A stretch of 64,000 bases of DNA from Flavobacterium sp. (lineage in GTDB: Bacteria; Bacteroidota; Bacteroidia; Flavobacteriales; Flavobacteriaceae), in the NCBI GenBank assembly GCA_016721735.1, contig JADKHM010000019.1:186001-250000 (forward strand). The letters run 5' to 3'. The notes beneath the pieces are model-generated. The model saw nothing but the letters and a program-made list of their open reading frames with translations, did not search any database and was not told the origin of the DNA. Position 1 is the first letter of the stretch. Each line of letters opens with the position of its first letter. A program made the translations under genes and the position numbers. Below are positions 32,628 to 40,897 of this stretch, piece after piece.

Positions 32628-33359
32628 ATGTCCAGCAATATCAATCCATACAAATCATCAAAACTGAGCAAAAAAGAGCAAGTCTCTCAAATGTTCGATG
32701 CGATTTCCAACAATTATGACGGTCTAAATCGTGTCATTTCATTTGGTATTGATGTCAAATGGCGAAAAAAAGTAATCCAACTCGTTGCGGCAAAAAATCC
32801 GAAAACCGTTTTAGATATTGCAACAGGAACGGGAGACCTCGCGATATTACTAGCTGACACATCAGCTGATAAGATCATTGGATTAGATATTTCTCCAGGG
32901 ATGCTTGATGTTGGTAAGAAAAAAATTGCAAGCGCAAATTTGTCTGATAAAATCGAAATGATGCTAGCCGATTCTGAAGCGATGCCTTTTGAAGACAACA
33001 CTTTTGACGCCATAACCGTAGCCTTTGGAATTCGAAATTTTGAGCATCTAGACAAAGGACTTTCTGAGATAAATAGAGTATTGAAGCCAAATGGAATCTT
33101 CGTCATATTGGAAACTTCTAATCCGACTAAATTTCCTTTTAAGCAAGGTTATGTCTTGTATACAAAATATATTTTGCCAGTCATTGGCCGACTTTTTTCG
33201 AAAGACAAAGTAGCCTATCGTTATTTATCAGAATCCGCTGCTGTTTTCCCATTCGGAGAAGCGCTAAACAATATTTTGAGAAAAAACGGGTTTATAGATG
33301 TGCTTGCAGAACCTCAAACTTTTGGTGTCGCGACAATTTATAAAGCGTCCAAAAAATAA
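32628..33359 (+). CDS. ubiE: Demethylmenaquinone methyltransferase
   Basis: A 243-residue SAM-dependent enzyme that makes menaquinone from demethylmenaquinone, the last step of the pathway. KEQVSQMFDAISNNYDGLN (16-34) and VLDIATGTGDLAILLA (61-76) are the UbiE signature and SAM motif I; FGIRNFEHLDKGLSEINRVLKPNG is the family signature 2. The usual length is 240-250. ATG 32628 is supported by the promoter. porT starts 10 bases downstream, an order I recall from other flavobacteria, so quinone methylation and a secretion gene share a transcript. Confidence 0.94.
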   Translation: MSSNINPYKSSKLSKKEQVSQMFDAISNNYDGLNRVISFGIDVKWRKKVIQLVAAKNPKTVLDIATGTGDLAILLADTSADKIIGLDISPGMLDVGKKKIASANLSDKIEMMLADSEAMPFEDNTFDAITVAFGIRNFEHLDKGLSEINRVLKPNGIFVILETSNPTKFPFKQGYVLYTKYILPVIGRLFSKDKVAYRYLSESAAVFPFGEALNNILRKNGFIDVLAEPQTFGVATIYKASKK

Positions 33360-33368
33360 AATTTAGAA

Positions 33369-34073
33369 ATGAAACAGAGAATTACTTTTGCCCTTTTGTT
33401 TTTTGTCCTGCTTGCGAATGCGCAACACGGACGGAGAGTTTTTGGAAAAGACCCTCTTATTAATTTGGAGAATTTTGACAAGCAAAGAGTATATTGGGGT
33501 TATTTTCTGGGATTCAATAGCTTTGATTACAAATTCGATTATAAAGTAAATGGTCCGGACATTAATGTAGATCGAACGATGGGCTTTAGTGTTGGACTTG
33601 TGGGCGATTTAAGGCTTACCAATTTCATCAACTTGAGATTTGAACCAGGACTATTTTATACGCAAAGAAATCTTACTTACTCCAATTTCACCAGAGAATT
33701 AGACGCCAAAAGAGAAGTCCCCGCCACTTATATTCACTTCCCTTTGTTGTTAAAATTCTCATCGCTGCGAACAGGTAACATTAGACCCTATTTATTGGCA
33801 GGACTATCTAGAACGCTCAATCTCGCCAGTAATTCCAAATCAGAAGATGACAATGCCCAACAGAAATTTAGGGTAAAACCTTGGACGAGCAATTTTGAAT
33901 TAGGATTTGGGATTGATTTGTATTTAGAATACTTCAAATTTTCTCCATCGATACGTGGTGTATTTGGTACTGGAGATGAATTAATTAGAGATAAAGACCC
34001 GAACAGCCCATGGACAGGCAACATCAACTCAATGTCGACGCGTGCTATTTTGGTTAACTTTACCTTTCACTAG
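33369..34073 (+). CDS. porT: Type IX secretion / gliding protein PorT
   Basis: A 234-residue outer-membrane barrel with signal peptide 1-18 (LANAQ). NLENFDKQRVYWGYFLGFNS and DYKFDYKVNG are typical of PorT; further strands include MGFSVGLVGDLRLTNFINL, YIHFPLLLKFSS and ELGFGIDLYLEYFKFSPSI. PorT is needed for the type IX secretion system that exports enzymes and gliding adhesins in Bacteroidota. It follows ubiE by 10 bases. The barrel is about 230 residues as in known members. A general PorT-family barrel without secretion role is the alternative; the ubiE neighbour favours PorT itself. Confidence 0.85.
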   Translation: MKQRITFALLFFVLLANAQHGRRVFGKDPLINLENFDKQRVYWGYFLGFNSFDYKFDYKVNGPDINVDRTMGFSVGLVGDLRLTNFINLRFEPGLFYTQRNLTYSNFTRELDAKREVPATYIHFPLLLKFSSLRTGNIRPYLLAGLSRTLNLASNSKSEDDNAQQKFRVKPWTSNFELGFGIDLYLEYFKFSPSIRGVFGTGDELIRDKDPNSPWTGNINSMSTRAILVNFTFH

Positions 34074-34083
34074 AAACTTCTTG

Positions 34084-34818
34084 CTAGAGCGCTTGATTTC
34101 TGCAGAATTCACTTAAAATGATGGCTGTAGCAGTAGCAACATTTAAACTTTCGGTTTGTTGTAGTTTCCCAAATCGCGGAATTGTAATGCGATTCTTAAT
34201 GCTTTTTTCCAGTTCTTTATTTATTCCGTTGGCTTCATTACCCAAAACAATGATTGCTTCTTTAGGAAAGTCTCCTTTGTATATGTTTTCGCCATCCATA
34301 AGCGCACCGTAAACAGGCAATTTGGCGCAAACAATCCATTCCAACAAATCAACATAACTGACCTTTACTCTCGAAATAGAACCCATCGTAGCTTGAACCA
34401 CTTTTGGATTATATAAATCAACCGTTTCCTTCGAACACACCAACTGCGTCACACCAAACCAATCGCATAATCTCAAAATAGTCCCTAAATTACCTGGATC
34501 TCTAATATCGTCTAGCGCCACAATCAGACCTTGCTCTTTTAAGGGTACTGTTGCCGGAATTTTGAAAAGTGCCAAACAATTGTTTGCTGTTGTCAGCGCG
34601 GATATTTTGCTCAATTCGGCGCTTGAAATTAAAGACTTTAATTCATTTGGAACGGACTCAAAAAGCGATTCTGTCTGATATAGTGAATGCAATTCAAAGT
34701 TAGCTTGCAGTAATTCTTGAATCACCTTAACGCCTTCTGCCACAAACAAGCCGTGAATTGCACGGTATTTTTTTTGTTGTAAACTCGTTATTAATTTTAT
34801 TTGGTTTTTACTAACCAT
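34084..34818 (-). CDS. TrmH family RNA methyltransferase (SpoU)
   Basis: A 244-residue SAM-dependent 2'-O-ribose methyltransferase of the knotted SPOUT class. The N-terminal domain starts VSKNQIKLITSLQQKKYR, with the substrate-binding part FVAEGVKVIQELL; the SpoU core has ALDDIRDPGNLGTILRLCDWFG (motif 1), VLGNEANGIN (motif 2) and IPRFGKLQQTESLNVATATAI (motif 3). It acts on rRNA or tRNA; the target cannot be told. ATG 34818 is the natural start; an upstream extension to 34884 lacks homology. It converges with porT (10 bases apart) and is divergent from the BamA-like gene. Confidence 0.88.
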   Translation of the reverse strand: MVSKNQIKLITSLQQKKYRAIHGLFVAEGVKVIQELLQANFELHSLYQTESLFESVPNELKSLISSAELSKISALTTANNCLALFKIPATVPLKEQGLIVALDDIRDPGNLGTILRLCDWFGVTQLVCSKETVDLYNPKVVQATMGSISRVKVSYVDLLEWIVCAKLPVYGALMDGENIYKGDFPKEAIIVLGNEANGINKELEKSIKNRITIPRFGKLQQTESLNVATATAIILSEFCRNQAL

Positions 34819-34856
34819 AGAAAAAATGTACTTTTGATTCAAATATTTCACAACCC

Positions 34857-37406
34857 TTGAGAAACGCTGCAACAAAAATATCATTATTTATTCTAATAGG
34901 GATTATTATTACAGCTTGTAATACCTTAAAGAGGGTTCCACCCAATAAAAAGTTGCTGACGAAAAACGAGATTTTTGTTAATGATAAAAAAGTAAATTCA
35001 GAGAGTATTACTGGATTGATTTATCAAAAACCCAACTCATCCATTTTGGGTTATCGGTTTAGGCTAAACTTGTATAATCTAGCCAATCTTAAGCATGATT
35101 CTTTATATCAGGCGAAGTTTACAAAGAATCCTGAAAAGTACAAACGCATGTCTAGATTGCTATCGGCGAAACAAGTTAATCGATTGGGCAAGTCTTTTTG
35201 GTATTCTGGAATCCATGAGTTTTTGAAAAAAACCGGTGAACCACCTGCCCTTGCAGAGCAAAAAAGCATCGAAAAATCTAATCTTCGTATCAAATCACAT
35301 TACTTTAATCAAGGCTATTTTAATGTTAAATCTACCTTCAAAATAGATTCAATTGCTCCTAAAAAAGCAAAAGTAAAATACACGTTGACAACCGGAAAAC
35401 CGTTTATGCTTGACACCATCAAAACATCGATTCTCACGCCAGCCCTCGATTCTTTATACAATACTAACAAAAGTGCGTCTTTATTGAAATCAGGAAAACA
35501 GTATAAGACTTCCGATTTTGAAGAGGAAAGAAGTCGAATTACAACACACTTTCGAAATAATGGCGCCTATGATTTTCAGCCGACCTTTATCAATTTTGAT
35601 ATTGACACACTTAATGGCAATTACAAAACCAATGTCAATTTGAAGATTGAGAATTTCAGTTATAGCGAGGGCGACTCTATCAAAACAAAGCCTTTCAATT
35701 TATATCCTATTAGTGAAGTCAATATTTATACTGACTTTAACCCAAAAGACACGGCGAAAGTTGTAGAAAAAAAGACTACTTTTTCTAATTTTAATTTGTT
35801 TAGTAAAGGCAAGCTGAAATATAAACCTAAAGCGATTACCGACGCTGTTTTTATTACAAAAGGGAGTTTATATTCTGATACCAAAACCAACTTGAGTACT
35901 AGATATCTGAGTAATTTGAGGGTTTTTAATTATCCCACGATTAAGTATAAAATTAATCCAAACGATTCGATTCATCAGTCGCTCATTGCGGACATCTATT
36001 TGATTCAAAGAGAAAAATACAGTTTCGGTTACGGCATTGATTTCACCCATTCAAATATTCAAGATTTTGGTATTTCTGGGAATCTATCTTTTTTGATTAG
36101 AAACGTATTTAACGGAGCTGAAACTTTTGAAATTATTACTCGCGGCAACGTTGGTTCCTCTAGAGACTTGGCCAATCCTGATAATCGATTTTTTAATGTA
36201 AGTGATTATGGAGTTGATTTGAAGTTAAATTTTCCACGGATATTTATGTTTTTCAATACCGACGGAATCATTCCAAAACGGATGATCCCGTCAACACAGA
36301 TTACCATGGGTTTTTCAAAACAGAAAAATATCGGGTTAGATAAAGAAAATTTTACTGGCGCGATGACTTATAATTGGACGCTAAATCGTAACACCTCGCT
36401 ACGTTTTGACTTGTTCAATATTCAGTATGTTAAGAATCTAAATCCGGATAATTATTTTAATGTCTACAAATCTTCCTATGATGTTCTAAATAATTTAGCG
36501 AAATCGTACAGTGCAGATCCTAGTTATTTTGATACCAGCAACAACCTAATCGTTCCTACTGGTATTAATAGCTTTATTAGCGACGTCGCCAATAATGTAA
36601 TTACGCTTAGTTCAGACGACTATGACGCGATACGAAGTGTTGCTGAACGAGCCATACGTCTTGCTGAAAACAACTTAATTTTTGCTTCTAGCTTTTCCAT
36701 TTCAAAATCAACAAAAAAAGATTTGAACGACGAAAGTTTTCACATTTTTAGATCAAAACTAGAATCTGCAGGTACTGTATTATCACTTTTAGCTAACCTT
36801 TCAAAGGAAACTGGAAATCAGAACGAAAGCAAAAAGATATTTGAGGTTGCTTACTCACAGTACTATAAAATAGAACTTGAATATATTAAGCATTGGGACT
36901 TAAACTACAAAAAAGTACTTGCTTTTAGAAGTTTTGTTGGGCTTGCTGTTCCTTACGGTAATTCGGAAAGCGTCCCGTTTTCTCGAAGTTATTTTGCCGG
37001 TGGCTCGAACGACAATAGAGCATGGCAGTCCTACTCACTTGGTCCTGGACGAACCTCCGCAAAACGAGATTTCAACGAAGCGAATTTTAAGATTGCAGTA
37101 AGTGCTGAATTTAGATTTAACTTTTTTGAAAAATTCAATGGTGGATTATTTGTGGACACGGGTAATATTTGGAATGTATTTGATAATATAAAATCTGAAG
37201 AAGCCGTCTTTCAAGGGTTAAAATCATTACAAGATACCGCGGTTGGTTCGGGCTTCGGACTCCGATATGATTTAAGTTTCTTCGTTTTGCGTATGGACTT
37301 TGGGTTTAAGACTTACAATCCGTCGGACACCTCAAATAAGAAATGGTTTAGAGATTATAATTTTGCCAACTCAGTTGTAAATATTGGAATAAATTATCCT
37401 TTCTAA
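34857..37406 (+). CDS. BamA/TamA-like outer-membrane lipoprotein
   Basis: An 849-residue lipidated barrel protein. The lipobox is ITAC (Cys21), after which NTLKRVPPNKKLLTKNEIFVNDKK opens a row of POTRA-like segments (about 60-370) and a C-terminal barrel (about 400-849) with repeated aromatic strands, RSYFAGGSNDNRAWQSYSLGPG (about 705-725), the Omp85 turn motif, and a terminal phenylalanine. Such lipoproteins are common in Bacteroidota and are thought to assemble or translocate outer-membrane proteins. The start is TTG at 34857, as no ATG is available. The gene ends 47 bases before fbaA. Confidence 0.85.
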   Translation: MRNAATKISLFILIGIIITACNTLKRVPPNKKLLTKNEIFVNDKKVNSESITGLIYQKPNSSILGYRFRLNLYNLANLKHDSLYQAKFTKNPEKYKRMSRLLSAKQVNRLGKSFWYSGIHEFLKKTGEPPALAEQKSIEKSNLRIKSHYFNQGYFNVKSTFKIDSIAPKKAKVKYTLTTGKPFMLDTIKTSILTPALDSLYNTNKSASLLKSGKQYKTSDFEEERSRITTHFRNNGAYDFQPTFINFDIDTLNGNYKTNVNLKIENFSYSEGDSIKTKPFNLYPISEVNIYTDFNPKDTAKVVEKKTTFSNFNLFSKGKLKYKPKAITDAVFITKGSLYSDTKTNLSTRYLSNLRVFNYPTIKYKINPNDSIHQSLIADIYLIQREKYSFGYGIDFTHSNIQDFGISGNLSFLIRNVFNGAETFEIITRGNVGSSRDLANPDNRFFNVSDYGVDLKLNFPRIFMFFNTDGIIPKRMIPSTQITMGFSKQKNIGLDKENFTGAMTYNWTLNRNTSLRFDLFNIQYVKNLNPDNYFNVYKSSYDVLNNLAKSYSADPSYFDTSNNLIVPTGINSFISDVANNVITLSSDDYDAIRSVAERAIRLAENNLIFASSFSISKSTKKDLNDESFHIFRSKLESAGTVLSLLANLSKETGNQNESKKIFEVAYSQYYKIELEYIKHWDLNYKKVLAFRSFVGLAVPYGNSESVPFSRSYFAGGSNDNRAWQSYSLGPGRTSAKRDFNEANFKIAVSAEFRFNFFEKFNGGLFVDTGNIWNVFDNIKSEEAVFQGLKSLQDTAVGSGFGLRYDLSFFVLRMDFGFKTYNPSDTSNKKWFRDYNFANSVVNIGINYPF

Positions 37407-37419
37407 ATTTATTAATTAT

Positions 37420-37427
37420 TATTTTTG
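37420..37427 (+). promoter_or_regulatory. -7 box of fbaA
   Basis: TATTTTTG, exact, 26 bases before the fbaA ATG. Confidence 0.5.
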
Positions 37428-37453
37428 TAGTCCTTAACCCTAAAATAACTCAC

Positions 37454-38521
37454 ATGGCTCATAGCATTAAACCTGGCGTTGCCACAGGCGATCAAGTTCA
37501 AGAAATATTCCAGTACGCAAAAGAAAAAGGTTTTGCTTTACCTGCTGTAAATGTAACAGGTTCTAGTACCATTAATGGCGTTTTAGAAACTGCCGCAAAG
37601 CTTAAAGCTCCAGTTATTATTCAATTTTCTAACGGAGGTGCCGTTTTTAATGCAGGGAAAGGATTGCCAAATGTCAATGAGAAAGCGGCTATCGCTGGTG
37701 GTATTGCAGGCGCTAAACACATTCATACCCTTGCTGAGGCGTACGGTGCAACAGTAATTTTACATACAGATCACTGCGCTAAAAAATTGTTGCCTTGGTT
37801 AGACGGTTTGCTAGACGCAAGTGAAAAACACTTCGCTGAAACAGGTAAACCGCTATATAGCTCGCACATGATTGATTTGTCTGAAGAACCGTTACACGAA
37901 AACATCGAAATCTGCTCACAATACTTAAAACGCATGAGCAAAATGGGTATGACACTTGAAATTGAGCTTGGAATTACAGGTGGTGAAGAAGATGGTGTTG
38001 ATAATTCAGATGTCGATAGCTCAAAATTATACACGCAACCGGAAGAAGTTGCTTATGCTTACGAAGAATTGCTTAAGGTTAGTCCACGTTTTACAATTGC
38101 TGCAGCCTTCGGAAACGTTCATGGCGTTTACAAACCTGGGAATGTAAAACTGACACCTAAAATTCTTAGAAATTCTCAAGAATATGTTCAAAACAAATTT
38201 AACACTGGACACAATCCTGTTGACTTTGTTTTCCATGGCGGTTCAGGATCTACCTTAGAAGAAATCAGAGAAGCGATTGGCTATGGTGTGATCAAAATGA
38301 ATATAGACACGGACTTGCAATTTGCTTTTACAGAAGGAATCCGTGATTATATGGTTAATAATATTGACTATTTAAGAACCCAAATCGGAAGTCCAGATGG
38401 TCCAGAGTCACCAAACAAAAAACATTACGATCCTAGAAAATGGGTTCGTGAAGGTGAAATGACATTCAACAAGAGATTGGAACAAGCATTTGCTGATTTG
38501 AACAACGTAAACACTTTATAA
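37454..38521 (+). CDS. fbaA: Fructose-bisphosphate aldolase, class II
   Basis: A 355-residue zinc enzyme that splits fructose 1,6-bisphosphate in glycolysis and joins the trioses in gluconeogenesis. HTDHCAKK (104-111) holds the catalytic Asp106 and zinc-binding His107; EIELGITGGEEDGVDN is the second signature, and FHGGSGSTLEEIREAI (about 257-272) and MNIDTDLQFAFTEG form the phosphate site. The length is that of the long class IIA form. The gene is followed by accD after a heptamer palindrome. Together with pckA it supports gluconeogenesis. Confidence 0.97.
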   Translation: MAHSIKPGVATGDQVQEIFQYAKEKGFALPAVNVTGSSTINGVLETAAKLKAPVIIQFSNGGAVFNAGKGLPNVNEKAAIAGGIAGAKHIHTLAEAYGATVILHTDHCAKKLLPWLDGLLDASEKHFAETGKPLYSSHMIDLSEEPLHENIEICSQYLKRMSKMGMTLEIELGITGGEEDGVDNSDVDSSKLYTQPEEVAYAYEELLKVSPRFTIAAAFGNVHGVYKPGNVKLTPKILRNSQEYVQNKFNTGHNPVDFVFHGGSGSTLEEIREAIGYGVIKMNIDTDLQFAFTEGIRDYMVNNIDYLRTQIGSPDGPESPNKKHYDPRKWVREGEMTFNKRLEQAFADLNNVNTL

Positions 38522-38581
38522 TTAACAATTAACAATTGATAATTGATAATTATTAATTGTCAATTATCAATTATCAATTAG
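38522..38581. repeat. Heptamer array palindrome between fbaA and accD
   Basis: Left arm AATTAAC units then two AATTGAT; right arm AATTGTC, AATTATC, AATTATC, AATTA, all in 7-base register. The arms are complementary and would form a long AT-rich hairpin. The same AATTGAT unit occurs as a seven-copy direct array at 51461-51509. Confidence 0.7.
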
Positions 38582-38587
38582 AAAGAT

Positions 38588-39442
38588 ATGGCTTGGTTTA
38601 AAAGAACAGAAAAAGGAATTACCACCGCGACTGAAGATAAAAAAGATGTTCCTAAAGGATTATGGTATAAATCCCCAACTGGTAAAATTGTCGATGCAGA
38701 TGAGTTAGAACGCAATTTATGGGTTAGCCCTGAAGATGGATTTCATGTTAGAATCGGGAGCGCTGAGTATTTTAAAATACTGTTCGACAACAATGAGTTC
38801 AAAGAACTTGATGCTAAGATGACCTCAAAAGATCCGTTGCATTTCGAAGACACGAAGAAATATTCTGACCGTTTAAAGGAAGTGATGGAGAAAACAAACC
38901 TGAAAGATGCGGTTCGAACTGCTGTTGGAAAATCGAAAGGAAAAGACCTAGTGATTTGTTGTATGGATTTTGCATTCATTGGCGGTTCAATGGGCGCTGT
39001 TGTTGGCGAAAAGATTGCAAGAGGAATCGATCATTCTATCAAGAACAAAATACCATTTGTGATGATTTCTAAATCTGGTGGTGCACGTATGATGGAAGCA
39101 GCTTATTCCTTAATGCAATTGGCAAAAACCTCCGCAAAATTGGCGCAATTGGCCGAAGCAGGAATTCCTTATATTTCCTTGTGTACTGATCCAACGACGG
39201 GTGGAACTACAGCTTCTTATGCCATGTTAGGAGATGTCAACATTTCAGAACCTGGAGCTTTGATTGGATTTGCTGGTCCACGTGTAGTAAAAGACACTAC
39301 CGGAAAAGACTTGCCAGAAGGATTTCAAACTGCAGAATTTGTACTAGAACACGGCTTCTTAGATTTTATTACTCCGAGAAAGGAATTGAAAGACAAAATC
39401 AATTTGTTTATTGACTTAATTGAAAATAACGAAATACGATAA
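38588..39442 (+). CDS. accD: Acetyl-CoA carboxylase carboxyltransferase subunit beta
   Basis: A 284-residue subunit of the carboxyltransferase that makes malonyl-CoA for fatty acid synthesis. The crotonase-like core has KDLVICCMDFAFIGGSMGAVVGEKI (in parts), SKSGGARMMEAAYSLMQLAKT and TDPTTGGTTASYAMLGD, all as in AccD. The N-terminal zinc ribbon is present in outline (GLWYKSPTGKIVDADELERNLWV), but the four cysteines are replaced: Ser29 and Gly32, Ser47 and Asp50 stand where CPxC pairs are found in E. coli. I recall this loss from other flavobacteria. The length is otherwise normal. A terminator follows. Confidence 0.94.
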   Translation: MAWFKRTEKGITTATEDKKDVPKGLWYKSPTGKIVDADELERNLWVSPEDGFHVRIGSAEYFKILFDNNEFKELDAKMTSKDPLHFEDTKKYSDRLKEVMEKTNLKDAVRTAVGKSKGKDLVICCMDFAFIGGSMGAVVGEKIARGIDHSIKNKIPFVMISKSGGARMMEAAYSLMQLAKTSAKLAQLAEAGIPYISLCTDPTTGGTTASYAMLGDVNISEPGALIGFAGPRVVKDTTGKDLPEGFQTAEFVLEHGFLDFITPRKELKDKINLFIDLIENNEIR

Positions 39443-39445
39443 ATC

Positions 39446-39476
39446 AAAATCCCGATAACATTCGGGATTTTTTTTG
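39446..39476. terminator. Terminator after accD
   Basis: AAAATCCCGA and TCGGGATTTT pair around a 5-base loop, followed by T8. It lies between converging genes and can serve both, better for accD. Confidence 0.85.
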
Positions 39477-39480
39477 TTCT

Positions 39481-40737
39481 TTACATTCCTGTTCGGATTG
39501 CTTCAACTGGATCCAAACGCGACGCCGATATTGCAGGAAGAATTCCAGAAAGTAAACCTATAAATGCGGACAATCCTGTTCCCAAAACGATATTCCAAAA
39601 GCTCAAAATGAATTCAAATTCGAGGGTTTTAGTCAAAACAATCGAGATAATCCAAACCAAAAGTAATCCAAAAACGCCGCCGATTAAGGACAATATTATC
39701 GATTCGAATAGGAATTGAAACAAGATAAATTTGTTTTTGGCGCCTAGCGATTTTTGAATACCAATCAAATTCGTTCGTTCCTTCACGGATACAAACATGA
39801 TATTCGCAATTCCAAATCCACCAACCAACAACGAGAATCCACTAATAATCCAGCCAATCATATTCATTTGAGACACAATACCGTCTATTAAGTCCGTAAA
39901 TCCAGACAGTATATTGACGAAAAAGTTGTCGATATCATCTGTTTTTACACCACGCATGTTTCTCAATTTTTGTGCTATTTCCCCTCTTAATTCTGGAATG
40001 TCAGCACCTTTTTCGGGTTTGATAATAATGACTGGAAGCATCATTTCGTTGTTGTCACCATACAATTGCCTCAAGAAATTAGTTGGCAAGAAAACTGAAG
40101 TATCATCTCCACCTCCCATATCAAGGCCAGATTCACCTTTCTTTTTGGTCATTCCAATTACCAAAAAACGTTGGCCGTAAAGTCGAACAGTTTTTCCAAT
40201 TGGATCTGCATCTTCAAAGAGGCCTTTTGCTATTTCGTAACCTAAAACAACTACTGGTCGACCAGAATTTGACTCGGATTCATTAAAAAAACGACCTTCA
40301 GAAAACTCTAGTCGCTGAATATCTACAAACTCGTGGGTCACGGGAACAATATTGACATCAGTCATCACCTTTTTCTCAAACTTCACACTTTCCCGATTGG
40401 TGAAAAACTGATAACAAACATGTTCTGTATGACTAAGGTTTTCCTTTAAATATTGGTATTCTTCATAATTTACTTTCGGAAATTGTTCTCTTTTCCATTC
40501 TGGAATATCGGTGGGACCAAAGGATACACTTGTCAAATAAATTGTATTTTTATCTAATGTGCTCAAATCGCTTTTGATCTTTCTATCCAACGAATCGACT
40601 GCGGCAAGAACTGCGATAATTGAAAAAATACCAATCGTTACGCCTAAAAGTGACAATAAAGTTCGCAATTTATTATTGCGTAGCGCATTCAACGCAAAAC
40701 TAAAACTCTCAGATAGCAACCGGAAATAAACAATCAT
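39481..40737 (-). CDS. ABC transporter permease, MacB type
   Basis: A 418-residue inner-membrane protein with the four-helix MacB plan: helix 1 (about 22-42), a long periplasmic domain (about 45-285), and three helices (about 292-315, 340-365, 378-400). RNNKLRTLLSLLGVTIGIFSIIAV at the start (here split between the cytoplasmic end and helix 1) and GIQKSLGAKNKFILFQFLFES between helices are family marks. GILPAISASRLDPVEAIR is the standard C-terminus. No ATPase gene is adjacent. ATG 40737 (MIVYFRLL) is preferred over 40770; a possible -7 box lies between. Substrate unknown; MacB-type systems act as mechanotransmitters or export peptides. Confidence 0.88.
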   Translation of the reverse strand: MIVYFRLLSESFSFALNALRNNKLRTLLSLLGVTIGIFSIIAVLAAVDSLDRKIKSDLSTLDKNTIYLTSVSFGPTDIPEWKREQFPKVNYEEYQYLKENLSHTEHVCYQFFTNRESVKFEKKVMTDVNIVPVTHEFVDIQRLEFSEGRFFNESESNSGRPVVVLGYEIAKGLFEDADPIGKTVRLYGQRFLVIGMTKKKGESGLDMGGGDDTSVFLPTNFLRQLYGDNNEMMLPVIIIKPEKGADIPELRGEIAQKLRNMRGVKTDDIDNFFVNILSGFTDLIDGIVSQMNMIGWIISGFSLLVGGFGIANIMFVSVKERTNLIGIQKSLGAKNKFILFQFLFESIILSLIGGVFGLLLVWIISIVLTKTLEFEFILSFWNIVLGTGLSAFIGLLSGILPAISASRLDPVEAIRTGM

Positions 40738-40751
40738 AGACTTGAATTTTG

Positions 40752-40759
40752 GAAAAGTA
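40752..40759 (-). promoter_or_regulatory. Possible -7 box of the ABC permease gene
   Basis: On the minus strand TACTTTTC, one mismatch from TAnnTTTG, 14 bases before the ATG at 40737. Confidence 0.3.
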
Positions 40760-40844
40760 AAAATCCGCATTTTTTCATCAGCATCCTAATAAAAATGGAC
40801 TTGCCGATTTGTAGGACTTTCTGCAATATTGTTACAGTAATCAG

Positions 40845-40875
40845 TTGAATTTTAGATTCAAAAAAACTACTTTTG
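40845..40875 (+). promoter_or_regulatory. purH promoter
   Basis: TTG at 40845-40847, 20 bases, TACTTTTG at 40868-40875: both Bacteroidota elements at standard spacing, 22 bases before the purH ATG. Confidence 0.65.
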
Positions 40876-40897
40876 CGGCTATAAACACAACTACTAT

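Noticed and set aside
32714..33106. 130-codon open frame on the minus strand
   Set aside because: Complement of ubiE; serine-rich composition typical of a reverse reading of coding DNA.
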